This document shows positions 27,654 through 35,813 of a DNA stretch of 64,000 nt, in pieces (within the stretch, counting starts at the first letter, position 1; each line of letters starts with the position of its first letter). The stretch spans positions 62,001 through 126,000 of the forward strand of contig NZ_CAKZHY010000173.1 in assembly GCF_936928535.1 (NCBI RefSeq), in the 5' to 3' direction. The notes beneath the pieces were generated by a model that had not been told where the DNA came from, did not search any database, and saw only the letters and a list, made by a program, of their open reading frames with translations. The DNA comes from an uncultured Bradyrhizobium sp. (lineage in GTDB: Bacteria; Pseudomonadota; Alphaproteobacteria; Rhizobiales; Xanthobacteraceae). Both the position numbers and the translations under genes were made by a program.

Positions 27654-27872
27654 GGCGTGGGCTCGTCGTGTTTAAGGATCTGTTAACCAGGGCCGCGTCG
27701 CGCGACCGTCGCGGATGATACCCACATAACGATCAAATCGTTGTTGCGAAGGCCCGCGCAGCGTCGGTTTCGTAGATTAGCGTTAAACCTGTGGCGTTAA
27801 GTCTGTCGCAGCTTTCGAGAGGTTTGGCAGCGGGTCTCATGCGAGAATGCGGGGCCCTGACGCCGCGGATGG

Positions 27873-28946
27873 ATGCAAGTGCCCGCAAAGACATTCGACT
27901 ACGATCCAGATGACATGATCCTCAACCTGTTCTTTGAGGACAAGGACGATCGCTGGTTTCCCGGCGACCGCCATCTGCGTCGGATGGCGCGCAAGATGCT
28001 GTACGGCGAGCCGCGCATGAGCGGCCAGCTGCGCGTGTTCCTCAATCTCTGCGCCGGGCTCGATCGCCTCGGCATCCGCTACCGCGTCAACGATTACGGC
28101 TACATCGCCCAGCACCCCGACGAAGTCGCCTGCATCATCGGTCGTGCCTTCCTGCTCGACAAGTTCGCGTGGAAGAACCCGATCCTGCTCGGAGTTTGCG
28201 CCTTCAATCATCCGCTCGACGATCCCAACCTGTTCAAGCGGCTCCCGGTCAGAAAATTCCTGGTGCCCGGTCCGTGGTATGCCGACATGTACCGGCCGCA
28301 TTGGCCGGAGACGGAAGCATGGCCTGTCGGCATCGACACCGAACAGTGGGCGCCGTCGCGGCCGCGCGAAAAGGCCGTCGACGTCCTGATCTACGACAAG
28401 GTCAGCCTGGATCGCGAGCGCCACGTGCCCGACCTGGTCGAGCCGGTTCGCGCGCGGCTGAGACAGGAAGGCCGCTCCTTCATCGAGCTGCGCTACGGCA
28501 GCTACAAGGAGGAGGACTACCGGTCGGCGCTGGCGCATTCGCGCGCGATGATCTTCCTGTGCCAGAACGAGAGTCAGGGCATCGCCTATCAGCAGGCGCT
28601 GTCCTGCGGCGTGCCGGTGTTTGCCTGGGACCCGGGTGGCCCGTGGCGGGATCCCGACTATTATCCGCACCGCGTGCAGTTCGGACCTGTCTCCTCGGTG
28701 CCCTATTGGGACGATCGCTGCGGGCTCAAATTCAGCGACCGCGCCGGCTTCGAGGACCGTTGGGCCGATTTCTGGGCCGCCTGCACCGCGGGCAAGTTCG
28801 ATCCGCGCGGCTATATCCTCGATCATCTGACGCTGGAGCAGCGCGCGCTGCAATATTACGAGATCGCGCGCAGCGTCGCGCGGCAGAGCCGGGTTCCTGC
28901 CGTCTCGGGCATGCTGGTTGACGGATGGTTAACGGGGATGGGGTAG
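27873..28946 (+). CDS. Glycosyltransferase, GT-B-like
   Basis: 357-residue protein that I assign to the GT-B glycosyltransferases on weak-to-moderate evidence: the C-terminal half has FLCQNESQGIAYQQALSCGV, which matches the donor-binding region (E...G....EA...G.PV) of family 1/4 enzymes, and an N-terminal SGQLRVFLNLCAGLDRLGIR helix typical of the acceptor half. ATG 27873 is used. It is followed 40 bases later by the polymerase/ligase gene, so it belongs to the exopolysaccharide locus. Donor and acceptor are unknown. Confidence 0.72.
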   Translation: MQVPAKTFDYDPDDMILNLFFEDKDDRWFPGDRHLRRMARKMLYGEPRMSGQLRVFLNLCAGLDRLGIRYRVNDYGYIAQHPDEVACIIGRAFLLDKFAWKNPILLGVCAFNHPLDDPNLFKRLPVRKFLVPGPWYADMYRPHWPETEAWPVGIDTEQWAPSRPREKAVDVLIYDKVSLDRERHVPDLVEPVRARLRQEGRSFIELRYGSYKEEDYRSALAHSRAMIFLCQNESQGIAYQQALSCGVPVFAWDPGGPWRDPDYYPHRVQFGPVSSVPYWDDRCGLKFSDRAGFEDRWADFWAACTAGKFDPRGYILDHLTLEQRALQYYEIARSVARQSRVPAVSGMLVDGWLTGMG

Positions 28947-28966
28947 ACCCCCTGGGGTCCCCCATC
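28937..28966 (+). other. Stem-loop overlapping a stop codon
   Basis: GATGGGG (28937-28943) pairs with CCCCATC (28960-28966), and inside it GACCCC pairs with GGGGTC after a two-base bulge. The stem covers the stop of the glycosyltransferase gene and precedes the polymerase gene by about 20 bases. It has no T-run; a role in coupling or in message stability is possible. Confidence 0.4.
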
Positions 28967-28986
28967 GTCCCGTCAGGCCTCGAGGC

Positions 28987-30339
28987 ATGGATCGCAGCGC
29001 CGCAGACATGACTGACGTCGAGGCCCGCTCGCTCGGCCATGCGCTGCGCGACGTGCTGGCGAGGTTCAACGTCGTCAACGTGGCGCGCTGCCTTGTTGCC
29101 GTCGCCGCCCTGCTGCTGGTCCTGATCACGCTCGATCCGTTTCCCGACTTGCGCAATCCCGACGTCGCCACTGTTGTCAGCGGGCGATTGGCGTCGACCT
29201 ACATCTCGTTCGGATTGCTGGCCGCCGTCGCGGTGCTGCTCACCTTCACGACCGACGCGCCTTCGCTCAAAAGCTTGGTCAAGCCGCTGCATCTCTGCCT
29301 GATCGGCTGGATGCTGATCAACCTCGCATTCTCCGAGAGCCGCGAGATCTCGATCCAGCGCTTCGTGCTCGCGGGCAGCGCCACCACGCTGGCCGTGCTG
29401 CTGCCGCTGCTGCCACCGACGCAGCGGAGCTTCAATCTGTGCATCGGTGGTGCTGCGCTGGCGCTGCTGGTGACGTGCTATCTCGGCGTCATCCTTGCCC
29501 CGCACTATGCGATCCACACCGCGCTCGACATCACCGAGCCGCAGCTTGCCGGCGACTGGCGCGGCAGCTTCGGCCACAAGAACATCGCCTCGCCGGTGAT
29601 GTCCATTCTGGTCTATGTCGGCATTTACCTGTCGGCCGTGGGGTCTTTCGTGCTGGGGCCGGCGATCGCGCTGCTGGCCGGCATCTTCCTGATCTTCACC
29701 GGCGGCAAGACGTCCACGGTGCTCTGCCTTGCCATCTACGCCCTGGCGTCGCTGGTTTATGTCACCAGGAGCCTGTGGCTGAAGCGGATCATCTGCTTTG
29801 CGCCGCTGATCGTGATGAACCTGCTGACCGTCGGCAGCGTCGTGAGCCCGGTGCTGGGCAGCATCACACGGGTGCTTCCGATCGATCCCAGCTTCACCGG
29901 CCGTGCCGAGGTCTGGGAGTTTGCACTCGCAGCCGTTGCGGAAAAGCCGATCACCGGTCATGGCTATGCGGCGTTCTGGGACGGCGCGGCGGAGGGGAAG
30001 ACCGTCCAGGGCTCGGAATGGGCGGTGACCGCGGCGCACAGCCATAACAGCTATCTCGATCTGGCCGTCACCATCGGCCTGCCGGGCCTGGTGCTCGTCA
30101 TCCTCATCTTCGTGCTTGCGCCGCTGCGCAATTTCCAGGAGGTCCAGGCCCACAATCGCAGCACCGCACTGGGCAAGCTGTTCCTGACCATCTGGATGTT
30201 CGGCCTGTATTTCGGGGTGACTGAAACCTTCCTGGTCGAGCGGCAGAATCCGGTCTGGTTCATGTTCGCGCTCGCGGTCGCAGGGCTGCACTTCCTGGCC
30301 CGGTTCCAATGCATCACGCAAGGGGAACCCGAACGCTGA
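28987..30339 (+). CDS. O-antigen ligase/exopolysaccharide polymerase-like membrane protein (Wzy/ExoQ-like)
   Basis: 450-residue polytopic inner-membrane protein with about 10-12 hydrophobic spans. The long periplasmic loop contains GRAEVWEFALAAVAEKPITG and AHSHNSYLDLAVTIGLPGLV, the histidine-containing motif conserved in the O-antigen ligase/polymerase superfamily (Wzy_C). In exopolysaccharide systems such proteins polymerise lipid-linked repeat units. Position between glycosyltransferase and acyltransferase genes supports that role. Ligase versus polymerase cannot be decided from sequence. Confidence 0.87.
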   Translation: MDRSAADMTDVEARSLGHALRDVLARFNVVNVARCLVAVAALLLVLITLDPFPDLRNPDVATVVSGRLASTYISFGLLAAVAVLLTFTTDAPSLKSLVKPLHLCLIGWMLINLAFSESREISIQRFVLAGSATTLAVLLPLLPPTQRSFNLCIGGAALALLVTCYLGVILAPHYAIHTALDITEPQLAGDWRGSFGHKNIASPVMSILVYVGIYLSAVGSFVLGPAIALLAGIFLIFTGGKTSTVLCLAIYALASLVYVTRSLWLKRIICFAPLIVMNLLTVGSVVSPVLGSITRVLPIDPSFTGRAEVWEFALAAVAEKPITGHGYAAFWDGAAEGKTVQGSEWAVTAAHSHNSYLDLAVTIGLPGLVLVILIFVLAPLRNFQEVQAHNRSTALGKLFLTIWMFGLYFGVTETFLVERQNPVWFMFALAVAGLHFLARFQCITQGEPER

Positions 30340-30492
30340 CAACTTGTCGCAGCTGCACGTTCCATATCGGCACACGCGCGACGGCGCCGGCGCAACTGAC
30401 GGTATCGGCTTAACGATAAGCAGCGACGTAACTTGTGGTCTGCGACAAAACATAATCTATCTGGTTGTGTTCAGTAATTGTATGCCCCGCAA

Positions 30493-31635
30493 ATGGCGTT
30501 CCTCAGCGTCGAGCAACTAGACGGTCGGCTATCCAGCGTGTCGGGAATCTCGGTCGATTTCCTGCGTGACTGGCGACAGGCTGCATTGCGCCTGAACGCC
30601 GGCCATCGCACCGCGTTTCAGCATGGTTACTGGCTGGGCGCCTGGTACGGGGCGTTTCACGGCGTCGCGCCGCTGATCGCCGTCATCACCGACACGGCGA
30701 CCGGCAGGGACATCGCGCTGGTGCCGATGTTCAGCCACACCAGGCGCGGCATCCGTGTCGTCGAGTTTGCCGATCTCGATGTTTCCGACAACAACGCTCC
30801 GATCATTGCTTGCGATGCGAGTTTCGATGCGGCCGGCGCAGAGGCGATCAGCGCGGCGCTGGTCGATGGCTTGCGCGCCCTGCCTGATCGTTTCGACCTG
30901 CTTCGCTTCAAGAAGATGCCGTCCTATGTCGGCGCCAAGCCGAACCCGCTGGTGTCGCTCGGCCGCTCCGGCTCCTGCTCGCTCAACGGCAATCTCGTGC
31001 TGACCGGCGACGATTATGCGGACTATCAGGCCTCGATCAAGCGCATGCAGATGCCGCGCTGCTGGCGCGTGTTCAGCCGCCATGCCGGCGCCCGCTTCGA
31101 GATCGCCACCGACGTTGCGCGCGCGCACGAACTGCTCGACGTCATCGATGTGCAGCAGCAGGAGCGGATGCAGCAGCTCGGCTCGCGGTTCGTTCTCAAC
31201 GATGCGGTCCATGCCCGCTTCTACCGTGATGTCGCGCGGCAAGGCGTTGCGGAAGGTTTTGCGGTGGTTTCGGCGCTGGTCTGCGACGAGGGCATCGTGG
31301 CGACGACGTTCGGCGTCAGATACGGCGCGACCTATTATTTGCTGCGCATCGGCCATGCCGGCAAGCAATGGGCGAATTGCTCACCGGGGCTGCTCGTGAC
31401 CGAGCGCACCATGGCGGCGCTGCATGCGCAGGGCGTGCGGCGCTTCGATCTCAGCATCGGTAATCACGACTACAAGCGCCGCTTCGGCGCCGAGCCGGTG
31501 CCGCTGACCAATGTCAGTGTCGCGCTGTCATGGCGCGGACTGCCCTTTGTCTTTCGCGACCATGCCGCGCAGGGAGTGCGCCGTCATCCAAGGCTCGCAG
31601 CCTTGGTGGCGCGGGCCATGGGCAAGACGCGCTGA
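30493..31635 (+). CDS. CelD/BcsL-type GNAT acyltransferase
   Basis: 380-residue protein of the FemAB-like GNAT group named after CelD of cellulose loci, which attaches an acyl group to polysaccharide or its precursor. The two halves typical of the family are visible: an N-terminal domain with HGYWLGAWYGAFHGVAPLIA and IALVPMFSHTRRGIRVVEFA, and the acetyl-CoA side with GATYYLLRIGHAGKQWANCS, and RRFDLSIGNHDYKRRFGAE near the end. ATG 30493 is used; a TTG at 30478 is in frame. It closes the exopolysaccharide locus. Confidence 0.8.
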   Translation: MAFLSVEQLDGRLSSVSGISVDFLRDWRQAALRLNAGHRTAFQHGYWLGAWYGAFHGVAPLIAVITDTATGRDIALVPMFSHTRRGIRVVEFADLDVSDNNAPIIACDASFDAAGAEAISAALVDGLRALPDRFDLLRFKKMPSYVGAKPNPLVSLGRSGSCSLNGNLVLTGDDYADYQASIKRMQMPRCWRVFSRHAGARFEIATDVARAHELLDVIDVQQQERMQQLGSRFVLNDAVHARFYRDVARQGVAEGFAVVSALVCDEGIVATTFGVRYGATYYLLRIGHAGKQWANCSPGLLVTERTMAALHAQGVRRFDLSIGNHDYKRRFGAEPVPLTNVSVALSWRGLPFVFRDHAAQGVRRHPRLAALVARAMGKTR

Positions 31636-31738
31636 AAAAGACGCGCTGAGAAAGACGCGATGAACCGTCTCTGGTTGCAGCGGTCACTCGTATATCGCAT
31701 TCGTTGTGCTATCGTGACCGCCTCAGCGAGGAGGCGAC

Positions 31739-32623
31739 ATGGACGATCGTTCGACCAAATATCGCGCGTTCTTTGCACAATTGATCTGCAGCGCGGCCAA
31801 GGCCACGGATCCTCGCCTCGAACAGGCCTTTCGCAATGTGAGGCGCGAACCCTTCGCCGGGCCCGGCCCGTGGTCGATCGCATTGGGCGGTCATCCCTAT
31901 GTCGTGACGCCCGATGACGATCCGGTCTTCCTCTATCAGAACACGCTGCTGGCACTGGATCCGGCGCGGGGCATCAACATCGGCATGCCCGGCGCGCACG
32001 CGCATTGGCTGAGCGGCTGCGCGGTCAGGGAAGGCGAGACTGTGCTCCAGATCGGCGCGGGCACGGGTTATTACACGGCGATCCTCGCCGAACTCGCCGG
32101 CCCCAATGGCCGCGTCTATGCCTATGAGATCGACGAACGCTTGGCGGCGCTCGCGCGTGAGAATTTGAAGGACATCGCCAATGTCGAGCTGCGCGAGCGT
32201 TCGGGCGTTGCCGCCGATCTGCCAGATGTTGACGTGGTCTATGTCTGCGCCGGCGCGGCGCAGCCGGCCGTGGAATGGCTGGAGGCGTTGCGGCCTGGCG
32301 GCCGGCTGGTGTTTCCGCTAGCCCCGGCCGGCGTGCTCGGCGGCATGCTGATGATCACACGCCCGGAGCAGGGCGCGGCCTGGCCCGCCAAATTCCTGAG
32401 CCGGGCCCAGTTCATCGGCTGCGCGGGGCTTCAGGATGCGGAGATCGCACGGCGGCTGGCCGAGGCCTTCGCGAAAGGCTGGGAAGGCGTGCAGTCGTTG
32501 CGGCGAGAAGATGCGCCCGACGACACCTGCTGGTTCGCCGGCGACGGCTGGTGGCTCTCAACGGCGCCAGCATCTGCGCCGGCGGTCAGCATCCCGCCGC
32601 ACGGCGACATCACGCGGGCTTAG
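31739..32623 (+). CDS. Protein-L-isoaspartate O-methyltransferase-like protein
   Basis: 294-residue SAM-dependent methyltransferase. The nucleotide-binding motif I reads VLQIGAGTGYYTAILAELAG (canonical D/E-x-GxGxG form), followed by motif II VYAYEIDERLAALARENL and the RPGGRLVFPL post-motif. This arrangement is that of protein isoaspartate methyltransferases, but the N-terminus and the extra C-terminal 80 residues differ from the classical enzyme, so the substrate may be different. ATG 31739 follows a GAGGCGAC sequence. Confidence 0.75.
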   Translation: MDDRSTKYRAFFAQLICSAAKATDPRLEQAFRNVRREPFAGPGPWSIALGGHPYVVTPDDDPVFLYQNTLLALDPARGINIGMPGAHAHWLSGCAVREGETVLQIGAGTGYYTAILAELAGPNGRVYAYEIDERLAALARENLKDIANVELRERSGVAADLPDVDVVYVCAGAAQPAVEWLEALRPGGRLVFPLAPAGVLGGMLMITRPEQGAAWPAKFLSRAQFIGCAGLQDAEIARRLAEAFAKGWEGVQSLRREDAPDDTCWFAGDGWWLSTAPASAPAVSIPPHGDITRA

Positions 32624-32782
32624 GAAACGCACCTGCAAGTGTCTGGATGTTGGTGGCACGTGAAATGAAGCAAACGAATCAACAGACTTCATGGGCGCCT
32701 GTTAGCGATGGTGTCGATTGCAATGACGCTATCCACCGTATCTTTAGGACAGCAGGTACCTGAAAATCGCAAGGCAACGACC

Positions 32783-33205
32783 ATGGCCAACGAATCGAAA
32801 ATCGTGAACGATGCTCTTGCGTCGGCCGAACAGATTTCAAGAGCACTCTCACAGTCGGGCTATACAGCGGATTTCTCCCTCGAAAGCCTCAAGCAAGTTG
32901 ACCGGTTCTTTGAAGAGCAAGCGGTCAATGGGCAGCCCCGGCCCCGGGGTCTCCTGTCACAGCAACTGGGAGCGCGCCTGTTTGCAGTTGGCGCGTATGT
33001 TGGCGAGGTCATTCGCCGTCTGAATGATGGCCAATGGCAGGGTGACGACAATGATCCCCAAGCTGAAATCAATATTGCCGTTCGATTGAAGGACGGAGCT
33101 CTGCTGTGGCCCGTTCAACGGGTGATGAGACGTTTTAAAAATGGAGCCGACGATAGCGTTTGGGTCTATGGCGTCACCGTATCGTCGTCTGCAACGAAAC
33201 AGTGA
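32783..33205 (+). CDS. Hypothetical protein, 140 residues
   Basis: I do not recognise a family. The product is soluble, begins MANESKIVNDALASAEQISR, and has an amphipathic helical N-terminal half followed by a region with alternating strands (AEINIAVRLKDGALLWPVQR, VWVYGVTVSS). No signal peptide or membrane span is seen. The start at ATG 32783 is preferred over an in-frame GTG/ATG upstream because AAGG lies eight bases before it. Codon use looks less GC-biased than in the neighbours, and it stands alone between intergenic gaps, so recent acquisition is possible. Confidence 0.6.
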   Translation: MANESKIVNDALASAEQISRALSQSGYTADFSLESLKQVDRFFEEQAVNGQPRPRGLLSQQLGARLFAVGAYVGEVIRRLNDGQWQGDDNDPQAEINIAVRLKDGALLWPVQRVMRRFKNGADDSVWVYGVTVSSSATKQ

Positions 33206-33353
33206 TCGCGTCTCACGATCCCGCGCACTCCGCGCAGTGAAAGCGGCCGCGCGAGGCGCGGAACAGGCTGCGGCAATACCAGCGGCGCGCGAGCGCCTGG
33301 GCCGGTCTGCGGATCATTTGTGCAATCAGGAGAAGTTCGAAAGCCATGTCTTT

Positions 33354-33385
33354 CGTAAATCCTGCGTCTCGTAAATCCTGCGTGT
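33354..33385 (+). repeat. Short tandem repeat, two 16-base units
   Basis: CGTAAATCCTGCGTCT is followed directly by CGTAAATCCTGCGTGT (15 of 16 identical), and CGTAAG starts a third partial unit. It lies in the 281-base gap (33206-33486) between the 140-residue hypothetical gene and wrbA, in which I see no gene. Confidence 0.7.
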
Positions 33386-33417
33386 CGTAAGCGCTGTCGT
33401 TTCTACGCACATAGATG

Positions 33418-33447
33418 GGGCGGCATTCTCCCTGGAGAATGCCGCCC
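33418..33447 (-). terminator. Stem-loop downstream of wrbA
   Basis: Arms GGGCGGCATTCTC (33418-33430) and GAGAATGCCGCCC (33435-33447) are perfectly complementary over 13 bp around a 4-base loop. It lies 40 bases beyond the wrbA stop on the minus strand. There is no T-run, so it is best described as a transcript-end hairpin that might serve either direction. Confidence 0.65.
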
Positions 33448-33486
33448 GCGTCGCATCTGCCATGCAGCCGGTCGGTGCGTTTAAGC

Positions 33487-34086
33487 TTAACCGTGCAGCT
33501 TTTTTGCGGTGTCCGCGATCTGGCGGCCCTGATAACGCGCGCCGGCGAGCTCGTTGGCGCTGGGCTGGCGGCTGCCGTCGCCGCCGGTGATCGTGGTGGC
33601 GCCGTAGGGCGCGCCGCCGGTGACTTCGTCGAGCTTCATCTGGCCGGCAAAGCCGTAGTTCATGCCGACGATCACCATGCCGAAATGCAGCAGGTTGGTG
33701 ATGATAGAGAACAGCGTCGTCTCCTGGCCGCCATGCTGGGTCGCTGACGACGTGAAGGCGCCGCCGACCTTGCCGTGCAGCGCGCCCTTGGCCCAGAGCC
33801 CGCCGGCCTGGTCGAGGAAGTTCGCCATCTGCGAGGTCATGCGACCGAAGCGGGTGCCGGTGCCGATGATGATCGCATCATAGTTGGCAAGATCTTCGAT
33901 CTTGGCGACGGGCGCGGCCTGGTCGACCTTGTAGTACGAGGCCTTCGCGACCTCGGCCGGCACGAGCTCAGGTACGCGCTTGATGTCGACGGTGGCGCCG
34001 GCCTCGCGCGCGCCCTCCGCGACGGCATTGGCCATCGCTTCGATATGGCCATAGGCGGAATAATACAGGACGAGAACTTTGGTCAT
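33487..34086 (-). CDS. wrbA: NAD(P)H:quinone oxidoreductase WrbA
   Basis: 199-residue flavodoxin-like FMN enzyme that reduces quinones by two electrons, limiting redox cycling. The FMN phosphate loop VLVLYYSAYGHIEAMANAVA is at the N-terminus, GTGTRFGRMTSQMANFLDQ and STQHGGQETTLFSIITNL follow in family order, and the length is that of E. coli WrbA (198). The ATG at 34086 has a GGAG box upstream; the frame open to 34188 enters an intergenic repeat. The gene lies next to a pirin gene on the same strand, a common oxidative-stress pairing. Confidence 0.92.
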   Translation of the reverse strand: MTKVLVLYYSAYGHIEAMANAVAEGAREAGATVDIKRVPELVPAEVAKASYYKVDQAAPVAKIEDLANYDAIIIGTGTRFGRMTSQMANFLDQAGGLWAKGALHGKVGGAFTSSATQHGGQETTLFSIITNLLHFGMVIVGMNYGFAGQMKLDEVTGGAPYGATTITGGDGSRQPSANELAGARYQGRQIADTAKKLHG

Positions 34087-34118
34087 GGTGGTCTCCTTTG
34101 AGGTGTTTTTGATCTCTC

Positions 34119-34200
34119 CGTCGTTCCGGGGCGATGCAAAGCATCGAACCCGGAACCTCGAGATTCCGGGTCTGGCGCTTTGCGCCATCCCGGAATGACG
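34119..34200. repeat. Intergenic palindromic repeat, CGTCATTCC family
   Basis: Starts CGTCGTTCCGGGGCG and ends CCATCCCGGAATGACG, with an inner palindrome around GATGCAAAGCATC and another around GGCGCTTTGCGCC. It resembles the element at 2635-2699 and separates the pirin and wrbA genes. Confidence 0.7.
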
Positions 34201-34213
34201 GCAAGCGATGTGG

Positions 34214-34912
34214 TTACGCGGCGTCGACGAGCACGAGCTCGGAATCTTCGAGCGCCGTGATCGTCAGCTTGCTTTCGTCGCGGATCGCGGCGCCGTCGCG
34301 GGCGTTGACGCGCACGCCGTTGATCTCGACCGCACCTGCGGCGGGCACGAGATAGAGATGCCGCGCCTGCTGCGGTTCGTACTCCGCGCTCTCGCCGGCC
34401 TTCAGCGTGGTGGCGAGCACCCGCGCATCGGCGCGGATCGGCAGCGCATCAGTGTCGCCTGCGACGCCGCTCGCGATGGTGACGAGCTTGCCGGAGCGAT
34501 CCGCCCTAGGAAACGGCTTCGAGCCCCAGGTCGGCTGTCCGCCGCGCGACGTCGGCTCGATCCAGATCTGGAAGATCCGCGTCCTGGTCGGCTCGAGATT
34601 GTACTCGGAGTGGCGGATGCCGCTGCCGGCGCTCATCACCTGCACGTCGCCCGCTTCAGTGCGGCCCTCGTTGCCGAGGCTGTCCTGATGGGTGATCGCG
34701 CCTTCGCGGACATAGGTGATGATCTCCATGTTGGCGTGCGGATGGGCGGGAAAGCCGGTGTTCGGCGCGATCTCGTCGTCGTTCCACACCCGCAAGGCGC
34801 CGTGGCCCATGTTGTTCGGGTCATAGTGACTGGCGAAGGAGAAATGATGTTTGGCTTTCAGCCAGCCGTGATCGGCGCCGCCAAGTTTGTTGAAAGGTCT
34901 GAGTTCGATCAT
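34214..34912 (-). CDS. Pirin-family protein (YhhW-like quercetinase group)
   Basis: 232-residue bicupin of the pirin family. The metal-binding cupin motif is seen in GFPAHPHANMEIITYVREG with a further ligand in GSGIRHSEYN, matching E. coli YhhW, which shows quercetin dioxygenase activity in vitro. The second cupin has lost metal ligands, as usual. The physiological substrate is unknown. ATG 34912 is preceded by GGAAACAC. It lies between wrbA and an SDR gene, all on the minus strand, probably a stress-response cluster under the LysR gene that follows. Confidence 0.85.
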   Translation of the reverse strand: MIELRPFNKLGGADHGWLKAKHHFSFASHYDPNNMGHGALRVWNDDEIAPNTGFPAHPHANMEIITYVREGAITHQDSLGNEGRTEAGDVQVMSAGSGIRHSEYNLEPTRTRIFQIWIEPTSRGGQPTWGSKPFPRADRSGKLVTIASGVAGDTDALPIRADARVLATTLKAGESAEYEPQQARHLYLVPAAGAVEINGVRVNARDGAAIRDESKLTITALEDSELVLVDAA

Positions 34913-34945
34913 GGGAGTGTTTCCTTTGATGGACGGGGTTTGGCG

Positions 34946-35698
34946 CTATGCGCCAAATCCGCCGTCGACATTGAGCACCGTGCCGGTGACGAAGGAGGCT
35001 TCGGGGCTTGCGAGGAAGACGATGCCGGCGGCGACTTCCTCGGGGCGGCCGAAGCGCTGCAGCGCGTGCTGCTTGCGCTGGGCTTCCGCGAAATCGCGGT
35101 CGTCATCAGGGTTCATGTCGGTGTTGATCGAGCCGGGCTGCACCACGTTGACGGTAATGCCGCGCGGGCCGAGGTCGCGTGCCGCACCCTTGGTGTAGCC
35201 AACCACGGCAGCCTTGGTGGCAACGTAGTCGGCAAGACCCGGGAATGTAGCACGGTCGGCGAGCATGGAGCCGACGGTGACGATGCGGCCGCCTTCACCC
35301 ATCAATTGCGAGGCGGCGCGGATCGCCGCGATCACGCCGTGAACGTTGACCTGGTCCTGCCGCTCCAGAGCGCCGGTGTCGGCCTTCGCATCGTCGGTCG
35401 CGCCGCCGGCGGCAACGCCTGCATTGTTGACGAGGATGTCGAGATGGCCGAACTCCTTTGCGACGTCGTTGACGAGCTTCGTCACGTCCTTGGCCGAGGC
35501 TTGATCGGCCTTGAAGGCGCGGGCCTTGACGCCGCGGGCCTTCAGCTCGGTGACGACGGCCTCGGCCTTCTCCGGCGAAGCGACATAGCTGATCGCGACG
35601 TCAGCGCCTTCATCGGCGAGAGCGCGGGCCGAGGCCGCGCCGATGCCGCGCGAACCGCCGGTGACGAGGGCAACCTTGCCTGAAAGCTTCTTGGTCAT
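34946..35698 (-). CDS. SDR-family oxidoreductase
   Basis: 250-residue short-chain dehydrogenase. The cofactor glycine motif is VTGGSRGIGAASARALADEG near residue 12, the NNAG motif is at ILVNNAGVAAGG, and the catalytic YxxxK is in DYVATKAAVVGYTKGAA, followed by PG after the active site (VVQPGSINTDMNP). All active-site residues are present. The longer open frame to 36136 overlaps the divergent LysR gene, so ATG 35698 is used. It lies 33 bases upstream of the pirin gene and is divergent from a LysR gene that probably controls it. Confidence 0.9.
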   Translation of the reverse strand: MTKKLSGKVALVTGGSRGIGAASARALADEGADVAISYVASPEKAEAVVTELKARGVKARAFKADQASAKDVTKLVNDVAKEFGHLDILVNNAGVAAGGATDDAKADTGALERQDQVNVHGVIAAIRAASQLMGEGGRIVTVGSMLADRATFPGLADYVATKAAVVGYTKGAARDLGPRGITVNVVQPGSINTDMNPDDDRDFAEAQRKQHALQRFGRPEEVAAGIVFLASPEASFVTGTVLNVDGGFGA

Positions 35699-35772
35699 TG
35701 GATTTCTCCAGTCCTGAATTTCTGATGACCCTTGGATAAGCCTCCGCCTGTGGTATAGAAATAGAAACTGTC

Positions 35773-35787
35773 GAAACACATTGTTTC
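35773..35787. promoter_or_regulatory. Candidate LysR operator between the SDR and LysR genes
   Basis: GAAAC-ACATT-GTTTC is a perfect 5-bp inverted repeat with a 5-base spacer, in the 115-base divergent gap. The gap is visibly A+T-richer than its surroundings. LysR boxes are usually T-N11-A dyads, and this dyad fits that size. Binding is not shown. Confidence 0.4.
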
Positions 35788-35813
35788 CATTAATATCCCA
35801 GACGGACCCTGCC

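Noticed and set aside
28732..30453. 573-codon open frame on the minus strand opposite the polymerase gene
   Set aside because: It is the reverse shadow of two real genes. The translation is rich in R, H, D and E with no domain, and it covers the well-supported membrane protein on the plus strand.
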